A stretch of DNA of 64,000 nucleotides. It comes from Eumeta japonica. Taxonomy: Eukaryota; Arthropoda; Insecta; Lepidoptera; Psychidae. The DNA lies in NCBI GenBank assembly GCA_005406025.1, contig BGZK01000085.1, positions 186,001-250,000 of the forward strand, in the 5' to 3' direction. A model generated the notes under the pieces. It was not told the origin of the DNA. It worked only from the letters and a program-made list of their open reading frames with translations, and searched no databases. Positions 45,110 to 56,454 of this stretch are shown here, one piece after another. How positions within the stretch are numbered: position 1 is the stretch's first letter; each line of letters starts with the position of its first letter. A program made the translations under genes and the position numbers.

Positions 45110-45720
45110 GTACCAAACCGTTTTTCCTGCGCAGAGCGAAGGCCGCCGGCCGTCGAGGCGGTTAGTCTCGCGCTTTGTTCATTTTCCACAGCGAGTGTGA
45201 AGTACTCCCGCTACTCAGTGGAACAACACGTCGCGTAAGTCGATCGAGTGTCCCAGCGTACTGCGCAGCTATCAAATCGCTGGCCATGTTTATGGAGCTA
45301 TTCAGGGTTGCGACGACATAGGTACGAGACGTATATCACGATCGACGACGATCACAAATTACAATGACTCGACCGCAATCTAAAGGACGATAACGCGGAC
45401 GACAGAATAAACCGCGAATCGTGTCCGCAAGGATGACGAAATCGATCGCATCGCACGACAGAATACGACGTAGTACGCGTACGTATAAATATTTGTCAGA
45501 CGTCACTGTTGTTTATAACAAATGAGGCCGACTATTAAACTCCGCACGACTACGAAACGACATTACCCGTTTCGTCGGCTTAAACAACTTCAAGTTCGCG
45601 ACATGCACGTTATCGATCCGAACTACAGCCGCGCCGGAGGTAGCGAGTAGTTTTGTAGGTGAGTAGGTCGATGACGGACGACGACGCGTCGCCTCGCCGC
45701 CGTGTCGTCCGAATATAAAC
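45110..45720 (+). promoter_or_regulatory. CpG-rich block, candidate promoter/first exon
   Basis: About 600 bp is CpG-dense throughout, unlike the narrow patches elsewhere. An initiator-like CTCAGTGG lies at 45214-45221, and a strong plus-strand splice donor TTTTGTAG|GTGAGT sits at 45658/45659. Together they would define a non-coding first exon of about 440 bp on the plus strand. No TATA box is placed correctly, and no open frame of note exists. If real, it would be transcribed antisense to MED13; the alternative is a regulatory CpG block. Confidence 0.3.
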
Positions 45721-45959
45721 GGACTATTTAGGTAGTGAGCTCAAGGTTCTCCTCTGTTGCGAATTATAAAAGTAAACAAAGGGCTAAAAGAGTATTTAAA
45801 GCTTCGGCCCGCTTTAACGTGTGTCTAGGTACAGCTTTCCATTCGGTGTTCAGACATGTACGATAATAATAAAAAACTGGCCAAGAGCATGTCGAATGTA
45901 CCTTCATGACATTTGAGGGCTTTTGTCGCGAAGCGCAGTTCTCAATAAAACTGCAATAA

Positions 45960-46440
45960 CTCAAAAATAGTGTACCCGATCATGTTCAAAATCATTTTTG
46001 CTGAAAGTAGTTTATTGAGCGTTAGCTTCTTTTTTTATATTTACGGTTTAAAAAATAAGGGAGGGGGGGGGGGCACAATTTCTGCTACTTTCGGAGCGAC
46101 TATTATCAAAAAAATTGACGTAATCAGAAAAATTGCTTAGAAACCTTAATATGCGCGAAAAAGGTTTGCTAAAAAAAATTTTTTTTTTCAGTGTCCTTCA
46201 CATACATGGAATGCCCCCCCCCCAATATTAATTTCATATTTAACTACCAAACTGATACAAGCAAAAGCAACTGATACAAGACACTTATACTACAAATTTC
46301 ATCAATATACGTCTTGTAGTCTTGTAGTTTTTTGAATAAAATGCCTATACCATTAGATGGACAAACGGATAGACGGACATGACGAAACTATAAGGGTTCC
46401 GTTTTTACCATTTTGGCTCTGAACCCTAAAAACCGGCGTA
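45960..46440 (-). repeat. Dispersed repeat family, copy 3, with G11 and C10 runs
   Basis: The reverse complement carries ACCCTTATAGTTTCGTCATG, ATGTCCGTC and ATATTGATGAAATTTG in the same order as 19540-19960. The outer end reads TTTTAGGGTTC (46427-46437 on the complement). An 11-bp G run (46063-46073) and a 10-bp C run (46214-46223) about 140 bp apart can pair. Non-coding. Confidence 0.65.
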
Positions 46441-46444
46441 ATCA

Positions 46445-47925
46445 CCCACTTATCACTGACTGATAATAGTTTGTTTATAAACAATACAATTAATTATATC
46501 TCCCGTTGACGTTGTCAATGCAATACGCACTTTCGTTCCATACTTTAGAATTATTTTTTATATATACTTTAATCTAGACATACGAAAAAATACAAGTAAA
46601 TAGTAGTTATTGTCCAATAAAACTTTGTGGTACAACTTCAATGGAAATCTTGAGAAAAAATTTCCCTAGACATATGTAACTTTTTTATTTCGAACATAAA
46701 ATCGAAATTTAACAGAAAAATGTAGTAGGTTCAAACACAATGAAACATCCAGAAGTGAAATGTTTCATTCTTCAACGTACAACGGCCGGATCAACTGAAC
46801 AAACAAGCGGACCGTCCAGACAATACAATTAATTACTTTAGTAATCAGGTCTCGCTTCTTTGTGCATATGCATGCAACTAAGTCACGACGGCCAGACGCA
46901 CTGCAACCTAATTAGTCGCCCGCGATCATCGACGAAGAGGCCGGGTGCATTCTGACATCCACCGCAGTGCGATTAGATACGATGCCACATTAGAATTTAA
47001 ATATATTGACACGTTACAAGCGGAAGCTCCTACCTACTATTACGGAGTTGATACAACAAATACCCATGTCAGTGAAAATGGCAATAGCCTCAAGAGAAGC
47101 CTGAACGTCGACACACGAACAAACGGAATGGCAAGTGTTACGTTTGAACATGCTAAATATAGATACTTGAATCGTTAATGTTATGTAATATTTGAACAGA
47201 GAGAATGTTAATTTTTTCATATTAAAATTGGTGGAATGTTAAAGATTAATCTAGAATAAGTAGAATGTTAAAATTAACATTAGAATAGTGTCGAGTGTAT
47301 ATATATATTTGAAAAGGGAGAATACTGAATGTTATTCTTTGAATATTGAATACGGCGTTAACCTTGGAATAGATACAATACTAAACATTGTTTATGACTA
47401 TCAAAAAAGTACCTGTTATAGATTAAGTTATACACACTAAAGGAATACTGATTAGTACATACATTAAACGGTCACTCAGTAAAAAAAAAGGTATTATACG
47501 ATTTCTGAATATTTAGAAGACAAATAAATATCCGTGGGCGTAAATCGCTCGACTTCTTGCCGGGCCGTTTCGTTCATCAATGGTGTATTTGCTTTGGCTG
47601 TGCGCGATGAAATTAGAAAATAGCTACCCTTAAGTTTCTTGATGATTCTTCTTGAGGGAAAACTGCTTTCCGAACAATTGGTAAGTGTAAATTCACTAAA
47701 AATTATGACGTATTTCAAGTGTAATTTTAAAGCCCATAAAATAAATAAATTTAAATTTGAATATATTGCAAAATGTGCACTTTTTTAAAGAATTGATTTT
47801 AAAATTAATCATACAATAAATTTATATAAATAGGAGCATATGTTGCACTGGAATATTCACGACACGAGGCAGGTACACTCGGATAGAAAAATATAGGATT
47901 AGGAATTACCGAGGATTAGGAACGG
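46445..47925. other. AT-rich stretch, nothing recognised
   Basis: AT-rich, with a mid-GC segment at 46785-46985. Frames at 46945-47178 (plus) and 47718-47494 (minus) have no recognised content. Repeats of GAATGTTA at 47205-47280 are minor. Confidence 0.35.
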
Positions 47926-47929
47926 AAGA

Positions 47930-48060
47930 CGTGAAACGTGCCCAACCAAGGGCGGGCGGAGGCTCTAACGGGACGACGCCGCCGCCGCCACCGGCGCGGG
48001 TCAGTGACCGCCGGCGGCTGTGCGCCGGGAGCGCGCCGGCGGTCGCATGTCGCCCACTAC
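47930..48060. other. GC-rich patch
   Basis: 130 GC-rich bp (GGGCGGGCGGAGG and CCGCCGCCGCCACCGGCGCG). Two overlapping plus frames of 65 and 74 codons are Pro/Arg-rich chance sequence. Confidence 0.35.
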
Positions 48061-48559
48061 ATCACACACCTAAGCTTAATGACCCTCCCCACTATTGTTC
48101 CACTCTACGAAAATACAATATTAATAATAAGCTGAATTTATTATGTGAAAATTGAGACATTAAACAAAAAGACTACCTTAATATGTTTAGATATTACAAA
48201 AAAATATATTGTATAAATAAATTAACGTTACATTAGTATAAAATTTATTACAAATCAACAACGAATACGTTCATACTAGAAATATTTAAAATAATAATTC
48301 ATCCTATTGTACATTATAACATGCAATGAAATTTACAAAACCTGTGTTGATAGAAATCGAGAAACAAATAAATAAACACTAGTGCTGAGACAATAATTGG
48401 AGTGACAATAGCAAATTGAGAAAACAATCGATTATAAATCGTACTCAACTGCACGACGCAAGGGTAAGGTCTTTTTTTATATACCTATATATTTATGTAT
48501 GTTTGTTCTATGGTGGCGCTCTACAGCCGAAGGGCGTTGCTTATTCTTCAAGTTTTGGT

Positions 48560-48640
48560 ATCGAAATATTAGTTTCAACAATTAAAAAATCTGCCAAGTC
48601 GGGTCATACGCAGTGTACGGTTCCGTAGTTGACCGTTACA
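48560..48640 (+). repeat. Fragment of a dispersed repeat (CTGCCAAGTCGGGTC)
   Basis: AAATCTGCCAAGTCGGGTC followed by ACGGTTCCGTAG is wording I associate with a widespread moth/butterfly repeat. From memory and inference only; no second copy of this part is in the window. Confidence 0.35.
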
Positions 48641-48682
48641 CTATACGGATGTAGATGGAAACTTTTTGTTTGATGCTATAAA

Positions 48683-48922
48683 CCTATTAACTGAGTTCAC
48701 GGTTTAACGGCTAATTATGTCTAAAACGGGCCCACATAGGACGGGTGTTAAGGATATTATGATTTTTCATTTCCATAATTTTACATGGTTCATAAACTTA
48801 TATTTACTACCTGTTTTACACAACCAACAATATACCTAAGCAATTTTCAATGGAATTTATGCGTACATTTTACAAGTTGGTCGATTATTACTCGTTAATT
48901 TGTAAAGTCTACTTAGCTGTGA
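48683..48922 (+). repeat. Dispersed repeat, inverted partner of 35071-35315
   Basis: Begins CCTATTAACTGAGTTCACGG and ends CTACTTAGCTGTG. The order of shared blocks with 35071-35315 is preserved on the opposite strand, about 13.6 kb away. Unclassified; no coding capacity. Confidence 0.6.
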
Positions 48923-48944
48923 TAATTTTCCTTTTAATTTCATT

Positions 48945-50800
48945 TCATTAATTACCGTCATGAATTCTCTCGTATACCCAAGGATAACCACACCGCCTGC
49001 AGTGTTGCCAACTCAGTGGAATTTCCAATAGCCCTGACGGTTTATACTTAAGTTTTAGCAAACAAATTTTGGTTTTAGTTGCTAGTGGTTTCAGTAGTAA
49101 GGCACGAAATTCAACTATTAAAAAAATGAAACGAGCATAGTTGAACAAGTGTCTTCAAATTATGTCTGACTTTTGTGAAACATACTAAATTTTAGAACTC
49201 TTTGGGATCTATAAGTTTTTTCCAATACCTCTGGTTTCGTTTTAAACTGCATGTCTTAAAAATTGGGAAAAAATGTAGATGAAAATTAAAAAGTATCTAA
49301 ATTAATAATTTAAAAGGTTCCTGTCCAAGAATTTCAAAAATGTAAGGATTGCAATTAATCCAAATAATTTATATGGAACACAAATAAAATTACTTTATAA
49401 AGTTAAACAGCTTAGGTGCTACTATTTATTGACTACATGCACCAAACAAAAAAATCTATTTATCGGTCTGTGTATATATAACATTTTAATTTTTAACATT
49501 TTAGGGTTATATCATATCGAAGTCAATAAATTCATCTCGATTTCGCGTCTACTACTACGACTACTACTACAATATGAGAATGACACTAAATAAATTCTAA
49601 ACAAAGAACCGTAACAGAAATCTATTGAATAAAATGTGAAGTAAATATTATAAAAAATCTAAAACACGATTCAAGCTTTAATTATGAAATTTGATGCAGC
49701 CTCTGAAACGGATATTTATGAAAACCTTAAAGAACGTAAATTTTCCAATACGCATCGGGCCAACAGCGTGAAAACTATCGCCTGACAGCACCTGCACCCT
49801 CCACAAGGACAATCGTGTTGGCCGCAGGGACGTCGTATAGGCTTTTATAGTTAGACGCGATGCGATGGCGGCACCTGTATCTGCGATCTCGCTGCAAGTG
49901 AGATCATGAACACTGTTTACGAGTGATATGCATGTCGTGCACACGCTATCGATATTGTTTTTTTTTCTTTGCAAGCAATAATAAATTTGTTGATATGGGT
50001 ATTAGGTAATCAACAAGTGCGCATCGTTATCATTAATGTTTTGACATTTTAAGTGAAATCAAACAATCTCCGGTGAAATTAAGAGAAAATAATGCGTTAT
50101 TTAATTTTATTTTTCCATAACAATTGTGCACAATATTACGATGCGAGCATTGTATGTTACTGCGCGTTGTCATAACACCTATAAGTTCGAGAGAGCGTGC
50201 ATATATCCCACCTGCCCATAAGTTTTATTCTATCGATGACATCAATTTAAAATCTAGCTTTCTCTATGATTACAAATGTACACACTATTCATTTATTACT
50301 AAAAAGAAAAAAGTATAAAATGAATTTAAATCATTAAAAACTCGACTACAAGAAAGAAAACTATTCATTGATAAATAAAACGATATAAATATTGATTTTT
50401 TTTTATTTTAAATTCATATTAAACAAAATTTTCCAGTCAGCATTAGTATCGTTTATAGTTAAGCTTGCTTCTATTTTATGGTTTCGCACTCAAGATGCTG
50501 AGGCCCTATTATTAAGCCTAGACAATCTTTCTGTCCATTCGTCAGTGCGTCTATCCTACTATCCCTGAAGGGCTGCATCATTTGAACTACAATAGGTAGC
50601 CGGCTAAGATTACTACACAATATGTGATATTGCAATGAATACGAGAGCTGCTATTTATGTATCCGGAACTGGCCTCATACAGAAGAATATTTAAAAAAGC
50701 AATTACAACATTTAAAAATGGAGCTCCTTAGCTGTAGCTTTTTTTTCATTTGACTATCAATGGTTTTACTATTATGGCATTATTTTGAAAATTGTATCTC
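48945..50800. other. AT-rich stretch with a mid-GC block at 49740-49960
   Basis: The block at 49740-49960 is open on the minus strand for 98 codons (49974-49678), including SRLTIKAYTTSLRPTRLSLW, without a match I recognise. The remainder is AT-rich with ACTACTACTAC at about 49550-49570. Confidence 0.3.
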
Positions 50801-51737
50801 TTTATCACCATGGATTCAACTCGTGAAAATTTATCGTGTGATGATATATTACGATTTTCAACGTGGGCTAACTCAAAAACAGTGCATCGATCAACTTACT
50901 TCGAGTTTTAAAGATGGGCACCATCACGATGAGCAAAATCCACCGCATATCACTTGGTTTAGTGAGTTTAATCGTGGGCGGTCTATGTTCACGGACGAAT
51001 TTACAGAAGGTCGCCCTGAATCGGTTGTTGTACCACAAAATATCGATGCTGGGCGGAAATTAATAATGCAAGATCATCATGTTACATATCGCGAGATAAA
51101 AGCGTCCCTGGTAATAAGTATGACAGGCATACACATAAGATATTACACGGAAATTTCGCTGTAAAAAATTTGTTCACGATTGGATTTCGCATAACTTGAG
51201 CATTAATTAAAAACAGGCTCGTATCGATTGGAGCAAAAAAATACAACCATAATACGTCAAAAGTTGTTTATAATATCTACACAGGTGATGAATCCTGGAT
51301 CTATGCTTATGACCGCGAAACTAAACAATGGTCAACGGTGTGGGTGTTCCAAGATGAGTCGAACTCAACAAAAGCACTTTGAAGCAAATGGTTGCCTGTT
51401 TTTTTGGTATAAATAGATATGTAGTTACAGTGCCCCTAGAGAATAGTAAAATGGTTAATTCAGACTGGTACACGACCATTTGATTGCCAAAAGTCTTTGA
51501 AGAAATAAGAAAGAACAAGCGACAACGCAGAATAACTCTTCATCATGACAATGCTCGCTGTCACATGTCGGCCGAAACAACTCGATTTTTAGAAGGTTAA
51601 AAGATCGAATTGACGGGTCATCCGCCGTACAATCCCGATTTGGCACCCAACGACTTCTATTTATTCCCAAGCGTGAAGAATAAATTACGTGGTCAACGTT
51701 TTGTGAACCGCGAAGAGGCCGTTGATGCGTTCAAAAT

Positions 51738-52433
51738 ACGTCCATGAAGCTAGCCTCGACAACCCGGCCCAATCGAGTAAAAAATAGCTGAGGATTTAGT
51801 GCTCTTTATGTGCTAGTTAAATGCTGTAATTAGAATTTTGTTGCTCATTTAAAAACCGAATATCGCTGACAAGGCGAACTTTTTTTGGAAGTTAGCCTTA
51901 TCATATAATTTTTGACTACAAAAATATGTAAAAAACAATCAGAAAATTAGTTGCTCGATTCAAAGTACGCCCAAGTGCAGAATATTTGCAAAAATGTGCC
52001 GCTGAGAGGAAATGATGAACGCAAAGGTGTTCATCGCAATAACTACATTGGTCATGTAACTTTATTGTTTTTAACAACTTGAATACTTCTCTGGAATTAG
52101 TTGCTCCTATTTCAACAGAGTTTAGCACTGTAAAGTGCAACTAGAGACCCAAAGTTCTCTCCTGGAGGGTTCAGAACACAATACTAATGAAATAACAACA
52201 TTTCATTGTATTTAACAACTCTAATACCTCTAGGGAAATAGTTGTTCATTATTTACTCCAGTTTCAACACAGTTGAGCACTGTAAAGTGCAACTAGAGTA
52301 TCTAGAGTTCTCTTTAGAAGTGGTTTGAGAACTAAATTAATGGAAAAAAAAATAATATAAAATAAAGAGCACTAAATCCTCGGCTATTTTTTACTCGATT
52401 GGACCGGGATGTTGAAGCTAGATTTACGGAAGT
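51738..52433. mobile_element. 696-bp TIR element nested in the mariner relic, 9-bp target duplication
   Basis: Terminal inverted repeats of 72 bp (51738-51809 and 52362-52433) match at 63 positions by eye. The outer ends are ACGTCCATGAAGCTAGC and ACTTCCGTAAATCTAGC. GTTCAAAAT occurs directly on both sides (51729-51737 and 52434-52442). Removing the insert and one GTTCAAAAT rejoins the mariner frame exactly, so this is a true 9-bp target duplication. The interior holds two diverged direct repeats of about 140 bp and no open frame. The duplication length fits Mutator-like elements. Confidence 0.9.
52057..52344 (+). repeat. Two diverged direct repeats of about 140 bp inside the nested element
   Basis: Units at about 52057-52192 and 52200-52344 share TTTAACAACT, the AATAGTTG/AATTAGTTG region, TTTCAACA and GAGCACTGTAAAGTGCAACTAGAG-like wording (GCACTGTAAAGTGCAACTAG in both). 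GCACTGTAAAGTGC is itself an imperfect palindrome. Confidence 0.75.
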
Positions 52434-52549
52434 GTTCAAAATGCATGTTTTAGATATACCTCAATCAGAATGGAAAAAGTGCTATAAAATTGGTTTTAGC
52501 GTATGCAAAAGTGCATCGATCATCATAGCGAATATGACGGAACGCTCGG

Positions 52550-53410
52550 TGCGCGTGTCACACAATACATAGATCGATTTTTTCATTTCGATTCACTTCT
52601 AGTACACTTTTAACAAGTTCGAATTTGGTTTGATTAAATCAAATTTCGATGCAATAGCTGAATAATTCGTTTTATTAACAAACTATGCGTATAATTTTGA
52701 AGAAGTTTATTAATTCAAATCGAAAGTTTTAGTTATAATATTTTCATTTGCTTAACGAATATATTTATAGAATTAGCAAATGCTATTGATTGCAAGGTGA
52801 CAGTGAAAAAACTAAAACAGATGGCAGCATTTGTAACATTTATAAAAAAAATTATCGACATTACTAATTGTAATACATTCAGTTGTATTTTCAAAGAGAA
52901 AATTTGTAACGATATTATTGTATTAAAACATGATAATCATAAGCCATAATGTTTAAATGTCGCTACTAGATGACGCTACCGGTGAGGCGCTATCAGTACT
53001 CTATAGAGATGTCACTCCTAATGTTATGTCGGAAGCGTATGAAGATTTTATATATAAATTTAACTTTAAACAATTTGATATTAAAGAATTCAGTCTTGGA
53101 TCAAGACTATATTATTTGTATTTATCTTTCATCAAGACGTTTGGTGAATATATAGGTGTGCAGTGGTCTAATCATTAGATTAGATATTATTACAACAATA
53201 CTCATATAACCAGTCAATTAAAATAAATAATAATAAAACCTTTAATATAGTATTTAAAAAGCGAATTTAAAAAGTCCAAATTGCAACAATTATATTTAAC
53301 ATATTCTTTATAAAGTTAAAACCTTCATTATTTTCATTCCACAAAGCGAAAGAAAAGATTTACTTGTGATATGATGACATGCGAACAAGCTTTAATGCTC
53401 TATTTAGTGG
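52550..53410. other. AT-rich stretch, nothing firmly recognised
   Basis: A 73-codon plus frame (52957-53178, MSLLDDATGEALSVLYRD) looks protein-like, but its start lies in the CGCTACTAGATGACGCT wording typical of insect dispersed repeats. No splice evidence or homologue is known to me. Confidence 0.25.
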
Positions 53411-53414
53411 AATA

Positions 53415-53520
53415 AACGAACGGACGGCAACGAGGCGCTCTCGAGCGGCGCGGGCGCAGCGTCGGCGACGCGAGCGGGTCGGGCGAGCCGTGCGGGCCGA
53501 GTGAAAGCGTTTTAAATTAA
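53415..53520. other. GC-rich patch
   Basis: About 105 bp rich in GCGGCG/GGGCGAGC. The 85-codon minus frame through it is Arg/Ala-rich chance sequence. Confidence 0.3.
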
Positions 53521-53524
53521 ATCG

Positions 53525-54535
53525 TGTACCCCAGAGACGAAGTAGTGGCAGTGCGACTTCCATGTTTTCGGCTGTCCGTACGCACGGGTTGTGGGAAAAG
53601 CTTTCTAATGTGTACACAGAAGGCGGCGCCCCGCATATCGGAGCGGAAGTGTAGAAACACAGAAGACATTAGTGATATCGGCGATAATAAAGATAGGCTG
53701 AAAGTACTTTTCGCAATCTGAAAGTTCAGTATCGATTTTTCTACAACATAAATCGATATCTTTCGAACTAGAATTTAACTATATCATTGATTCGTTTCAA
53801 GCTTAATGTTTATTTTTAACTGCACGAAAAGCAAATAGCTATGTTTAAACTGGATACATAGAGTTGAGATACTACGTATTGACCCATAGTGTGTATTAAA
53901 AGAAAATCAATTAATCGGCTAGCCGTTACCATCCCGCCGTTCTGTGGCACACCTCCGCATTCACCGACTGTAACCTTCGATGGATCGCGGCGCGGCCGAT
54001 GTTCACAACTTACCGGCGTAACGTAAACAATATTCTTACGCTATGTCATGATATAAAAATATAAATACATATGGTGAAAATCGTAAAACTTGCCGTAACT
54101 CGCAACAGCAAAAAAGCTCCGGTCGCCGCACGAGCTGACGACGACGACCTAAATGTACCGCCGGGGGAATTCTTCAGGATCATAGAATATAAATAATGCA
54201 AAGTAAGGAATAAAATCAAAGAGTGCCATTTAATTTTTGGGTAAAATTATATAAAAATTATTAAATAATCAATTCCAAAAGAGAGAGAGAGATTCACACG
54301 GAGAGGGCATAAGGGTATGCTTTTTGTTATGTTACGATTTCTACAAGTGAACTCCTACCGCAAGCCGCGTCAAAGAAATTCATTCCAATAAATAATTTTA
54401 TTTACGTAACTTTTTCCAGGAAAATTAAAAAGATTTTCTCCTATCCATGATTCCTTATTAATATATTTCTATTTTGATTCCGATAGAAATTAGATCGTTA
54501 GTTATTTGTTAATTCGAAAAATATTCGCGCAAGCC
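53525..54535. other. AT-rich stretch with two small GC patches
   Basis: GC-richer patches at 53935-54020 and 54105-54170; a GAGAGAGAGAGA tract at about 54281. No gene recognised. Confidence 0.35.
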
Positions 54536-54539
54536 TCGG

Positions 54540-54790
54540 TGTGTTTTATATATCGATCTTTTACATGCACCGCGCCGGAGTCGGGAAAATATCCTGCCCA
54601 GTTGGGTAGCACGAACACCTTCGCCGCTACGTGCGACGATTAAGGTCGTGCGCGCTAGTCGTCTCGGAGGCCGCACGCACGTGCCGGTGAGAGGGCTAAG
54701 GGCCCCTCGAGCTATTCTCGATCGTAGTACAGTAAGTACTACTGCATGGTCCATTCCGCCTACGGGGCCTTAATGGACGAAAGCGCCCAT
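54540..54790. other. GC/CpG-rich patch
   Basis: About 230 CpG-containing bp; the minus strand is open for 81 codons (54754-54509) without recognised motifs. Confidence 0.3.
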
Positions 54791-54794
54791 TCTC

Positions 54795-55490
54795 GTTAAA
54801 GCGAAAGTATTTCGAAAGTTTTTTTCGGTTTGCCTTTTCAAAATATTCATTACCAATTTTAAAAATTTTAAACATTGTTTTTCAGTTTTATGTTCATCTC
54901 CAATCGCGTATAAGGTTTGTTTCTTATTCAAGTGATAAATACACCACAAATTTCAATTTATAAATGAATCGATTAAGCACGCATTGTATTATACTAGTAT
55001 TGTGTTCTAGATCTAATATAAAAACTTTTTTTATGTATAGTCACATTATTACGACACTTTTGATTAATCGACAAGCATTTTATTTTAACCCTCAAATTAC
55101 TAAATACCAAATGTATCCAAATCGAAATAAACCAAATAGATTAAGAATAATTATTGTGAAAAAGCTCCAGTCTCGCGATTCTATTTTCGGCATTAATGTT
55201 TACCTGTCCTTTTTAAAGGTAAATATATTCGGTATTCTGTTGTAATCTTATTGTTAATTTGATACCAGTATTGTATTATGTCACTAATATTTGTTGCAAT
55301 ACAGGAATCATCTCACCGGAATCACGATACGATTGAGAATCGAGTACTTTGAACTGAGCTAGAATAAAACAGTAAAATCTTTTTTTTGTTACATGAACAC
55401 TGACCATTTAGGATCGTGATGACGTTTATACAATTAATAAGAAAACGTTTAAAAAAGAATATTTCAGTTTAAAGTTGACAAGTCGATAAC
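54795..55490. other. AT-rich stretch, nothing recognised
   Basis: AT-rich. The 93-codon plus frame at 54964-55245 (Ile/Asn/Lys-rich) matches random A/T-rich composition. Confidence 0.35.
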
Positions 55491-55493
55491 AAA

Positions 55494-56450
55494 ATGGAGC
55501 TCACGCGTGAAAATTTCCATGCCATAACTTATCACAAGTTTTGCCGAGGGTTATCTCCAGATATTGCCCCGCTGAGCTTGTTTCTATTTATAATGTTGAA
55601 GCACCTAGTTAAACGACAATATTTCTGACGAGATCGTACCTCTCTCAGCGCCGTACCTTCCACAAGTCGATCAAAAACAGAGGTAATGCCTAAAACTATG
55701 GATGTTGGAATGACTGCATTCCGTACTATTTTGCACAATTAATTGAATGTCAGAAAGCTAGTTTCCCGTTGAGTAACCCATAATTTGTCTGAAGAGCAAA
55801 AGACAGCTCATGTTAATTGGTGCCAGACTACTCTGCAACGCTTAGATTGAGGGAAATCCAAAGTCGTTTATAATACTGTTAAAGGTAACCAATCACGGAT
55901 TTATTCATATAAGCCTGAAAGAAAACATCAATCGGCAATTTTGGTTTTCGAAGATGATATCAAGCCCACAAAATTAGCGCATTCCCGCAGCGTTTGTATC
56001 GAAAAAAAGGACACGTTGCCACGATACTATTACAGGACCACGGAACGGTCACCGTCAATTGATACACCATGGTTTATTTGCCAGAAATGATAGGTGAACT
56101 TCGTACAGTTAACCCTAAACGTTGCATCGTACGGTGGTATCATAGTTCATGACAACGAGAGTTCCCACACCGCTCAAAAAACAAACGACTTTTGAAGCAA
56201 GAAAATTTTGAATTGTTGTTCCATCCACCTTACAGTCCTGACCTTAAGGCCTAATGATTTCTTTACGTTTCGTAGAATGAAAGATTCATTACGTGACCAG
56301 CGGTTTGAAGACTCAGAAGCAGAAGTACAAGCTTACGAATCGGCCATTTTGTCAACATCCACTTCAAACTGGAATTTCCGTTTCAATGATTGGCTTTATC
56401 GAATGCAAAAGTGCATAAATTGTAATGGAGAATACTTCGAAAAACAATAA
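55494..56450 (+). pseudogene. Mariner transposase relic (irritans-like), nearly full length
   Basis: Starts MELTRENFHAITYHKFCRGL at 55494 and ends FNDWLYRMQKCINCNGEYF... with stop 56448-56450, close to the usual length of about 1 kb. In between lie scrambled or frameshifted segments, including HNLSEEQKTAHVNWC (about 55780) and KGNQSRIYSYKPE (about 55885). In the latter the first catalytic Asp of the TGDES motif is replaced by Asn. VHDNESSHTA (about 56147) and HPPYSPD (about 56222), then RPNDFF, keep the other two Asp. At least four stops. Its C-terminus is intact enough to resemble that of the relic at 50810 but differs from the 43308 relic, so two mariner groups are present. Confidence 0.88.
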
Positions 56451-56454
56451 AATA

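Larger units (their letters stand above)
50810..52545 (+). pseudogene. Mariner transposase relic (irritans-like), split by a 696-bp element
   Basis: Starts at ATG 50810. After a 1-base frameshift it reads DFQRGLTQKQCIDQLTSSFK (about 50850), then WFSEFNRGRSM, EGRPESVVVPQNIDA and VTYREIKASL. A damaged linker follows. Catalytic motifs then appear in mixed frames: TGDESWIYAYDRETKQ (51284), HHDNARCH (51541) and HPPYNPDLAPNDFYLF (51620). All three catalytic Asp positions survive. The frame reaches EEAVDAFK at 51735, is interrupted by an inserted element (51738-52433), and resumes with KMHVLDIPQSEWKKC, then RMQKCIDHH near 52500. Stops and frameshifts make it non-functional. Confidence 0.88.

Noticed and set aside
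51738..51809. TA target duplication at the CTAG inside each arm of the nested element
   Set aside because: Complementarity continues outward past CTAG to GTTCAAAAT, and only the 9-bp duplication restores the mariner frame.
52957..53178. 73-codon plus frame MSLLDDATGEAL... as a gene
   Set aside because: Starts in CGCTACTAGATGACGCT, wording typical of insect repeats, and is bounded by AT-rich sequence without splice sites; left as unexplained.
55532..55738. 68-codon minus-strand frame
   Set aside because: Antisense shadow of the plus-strand mariner relic at 55494-56450.
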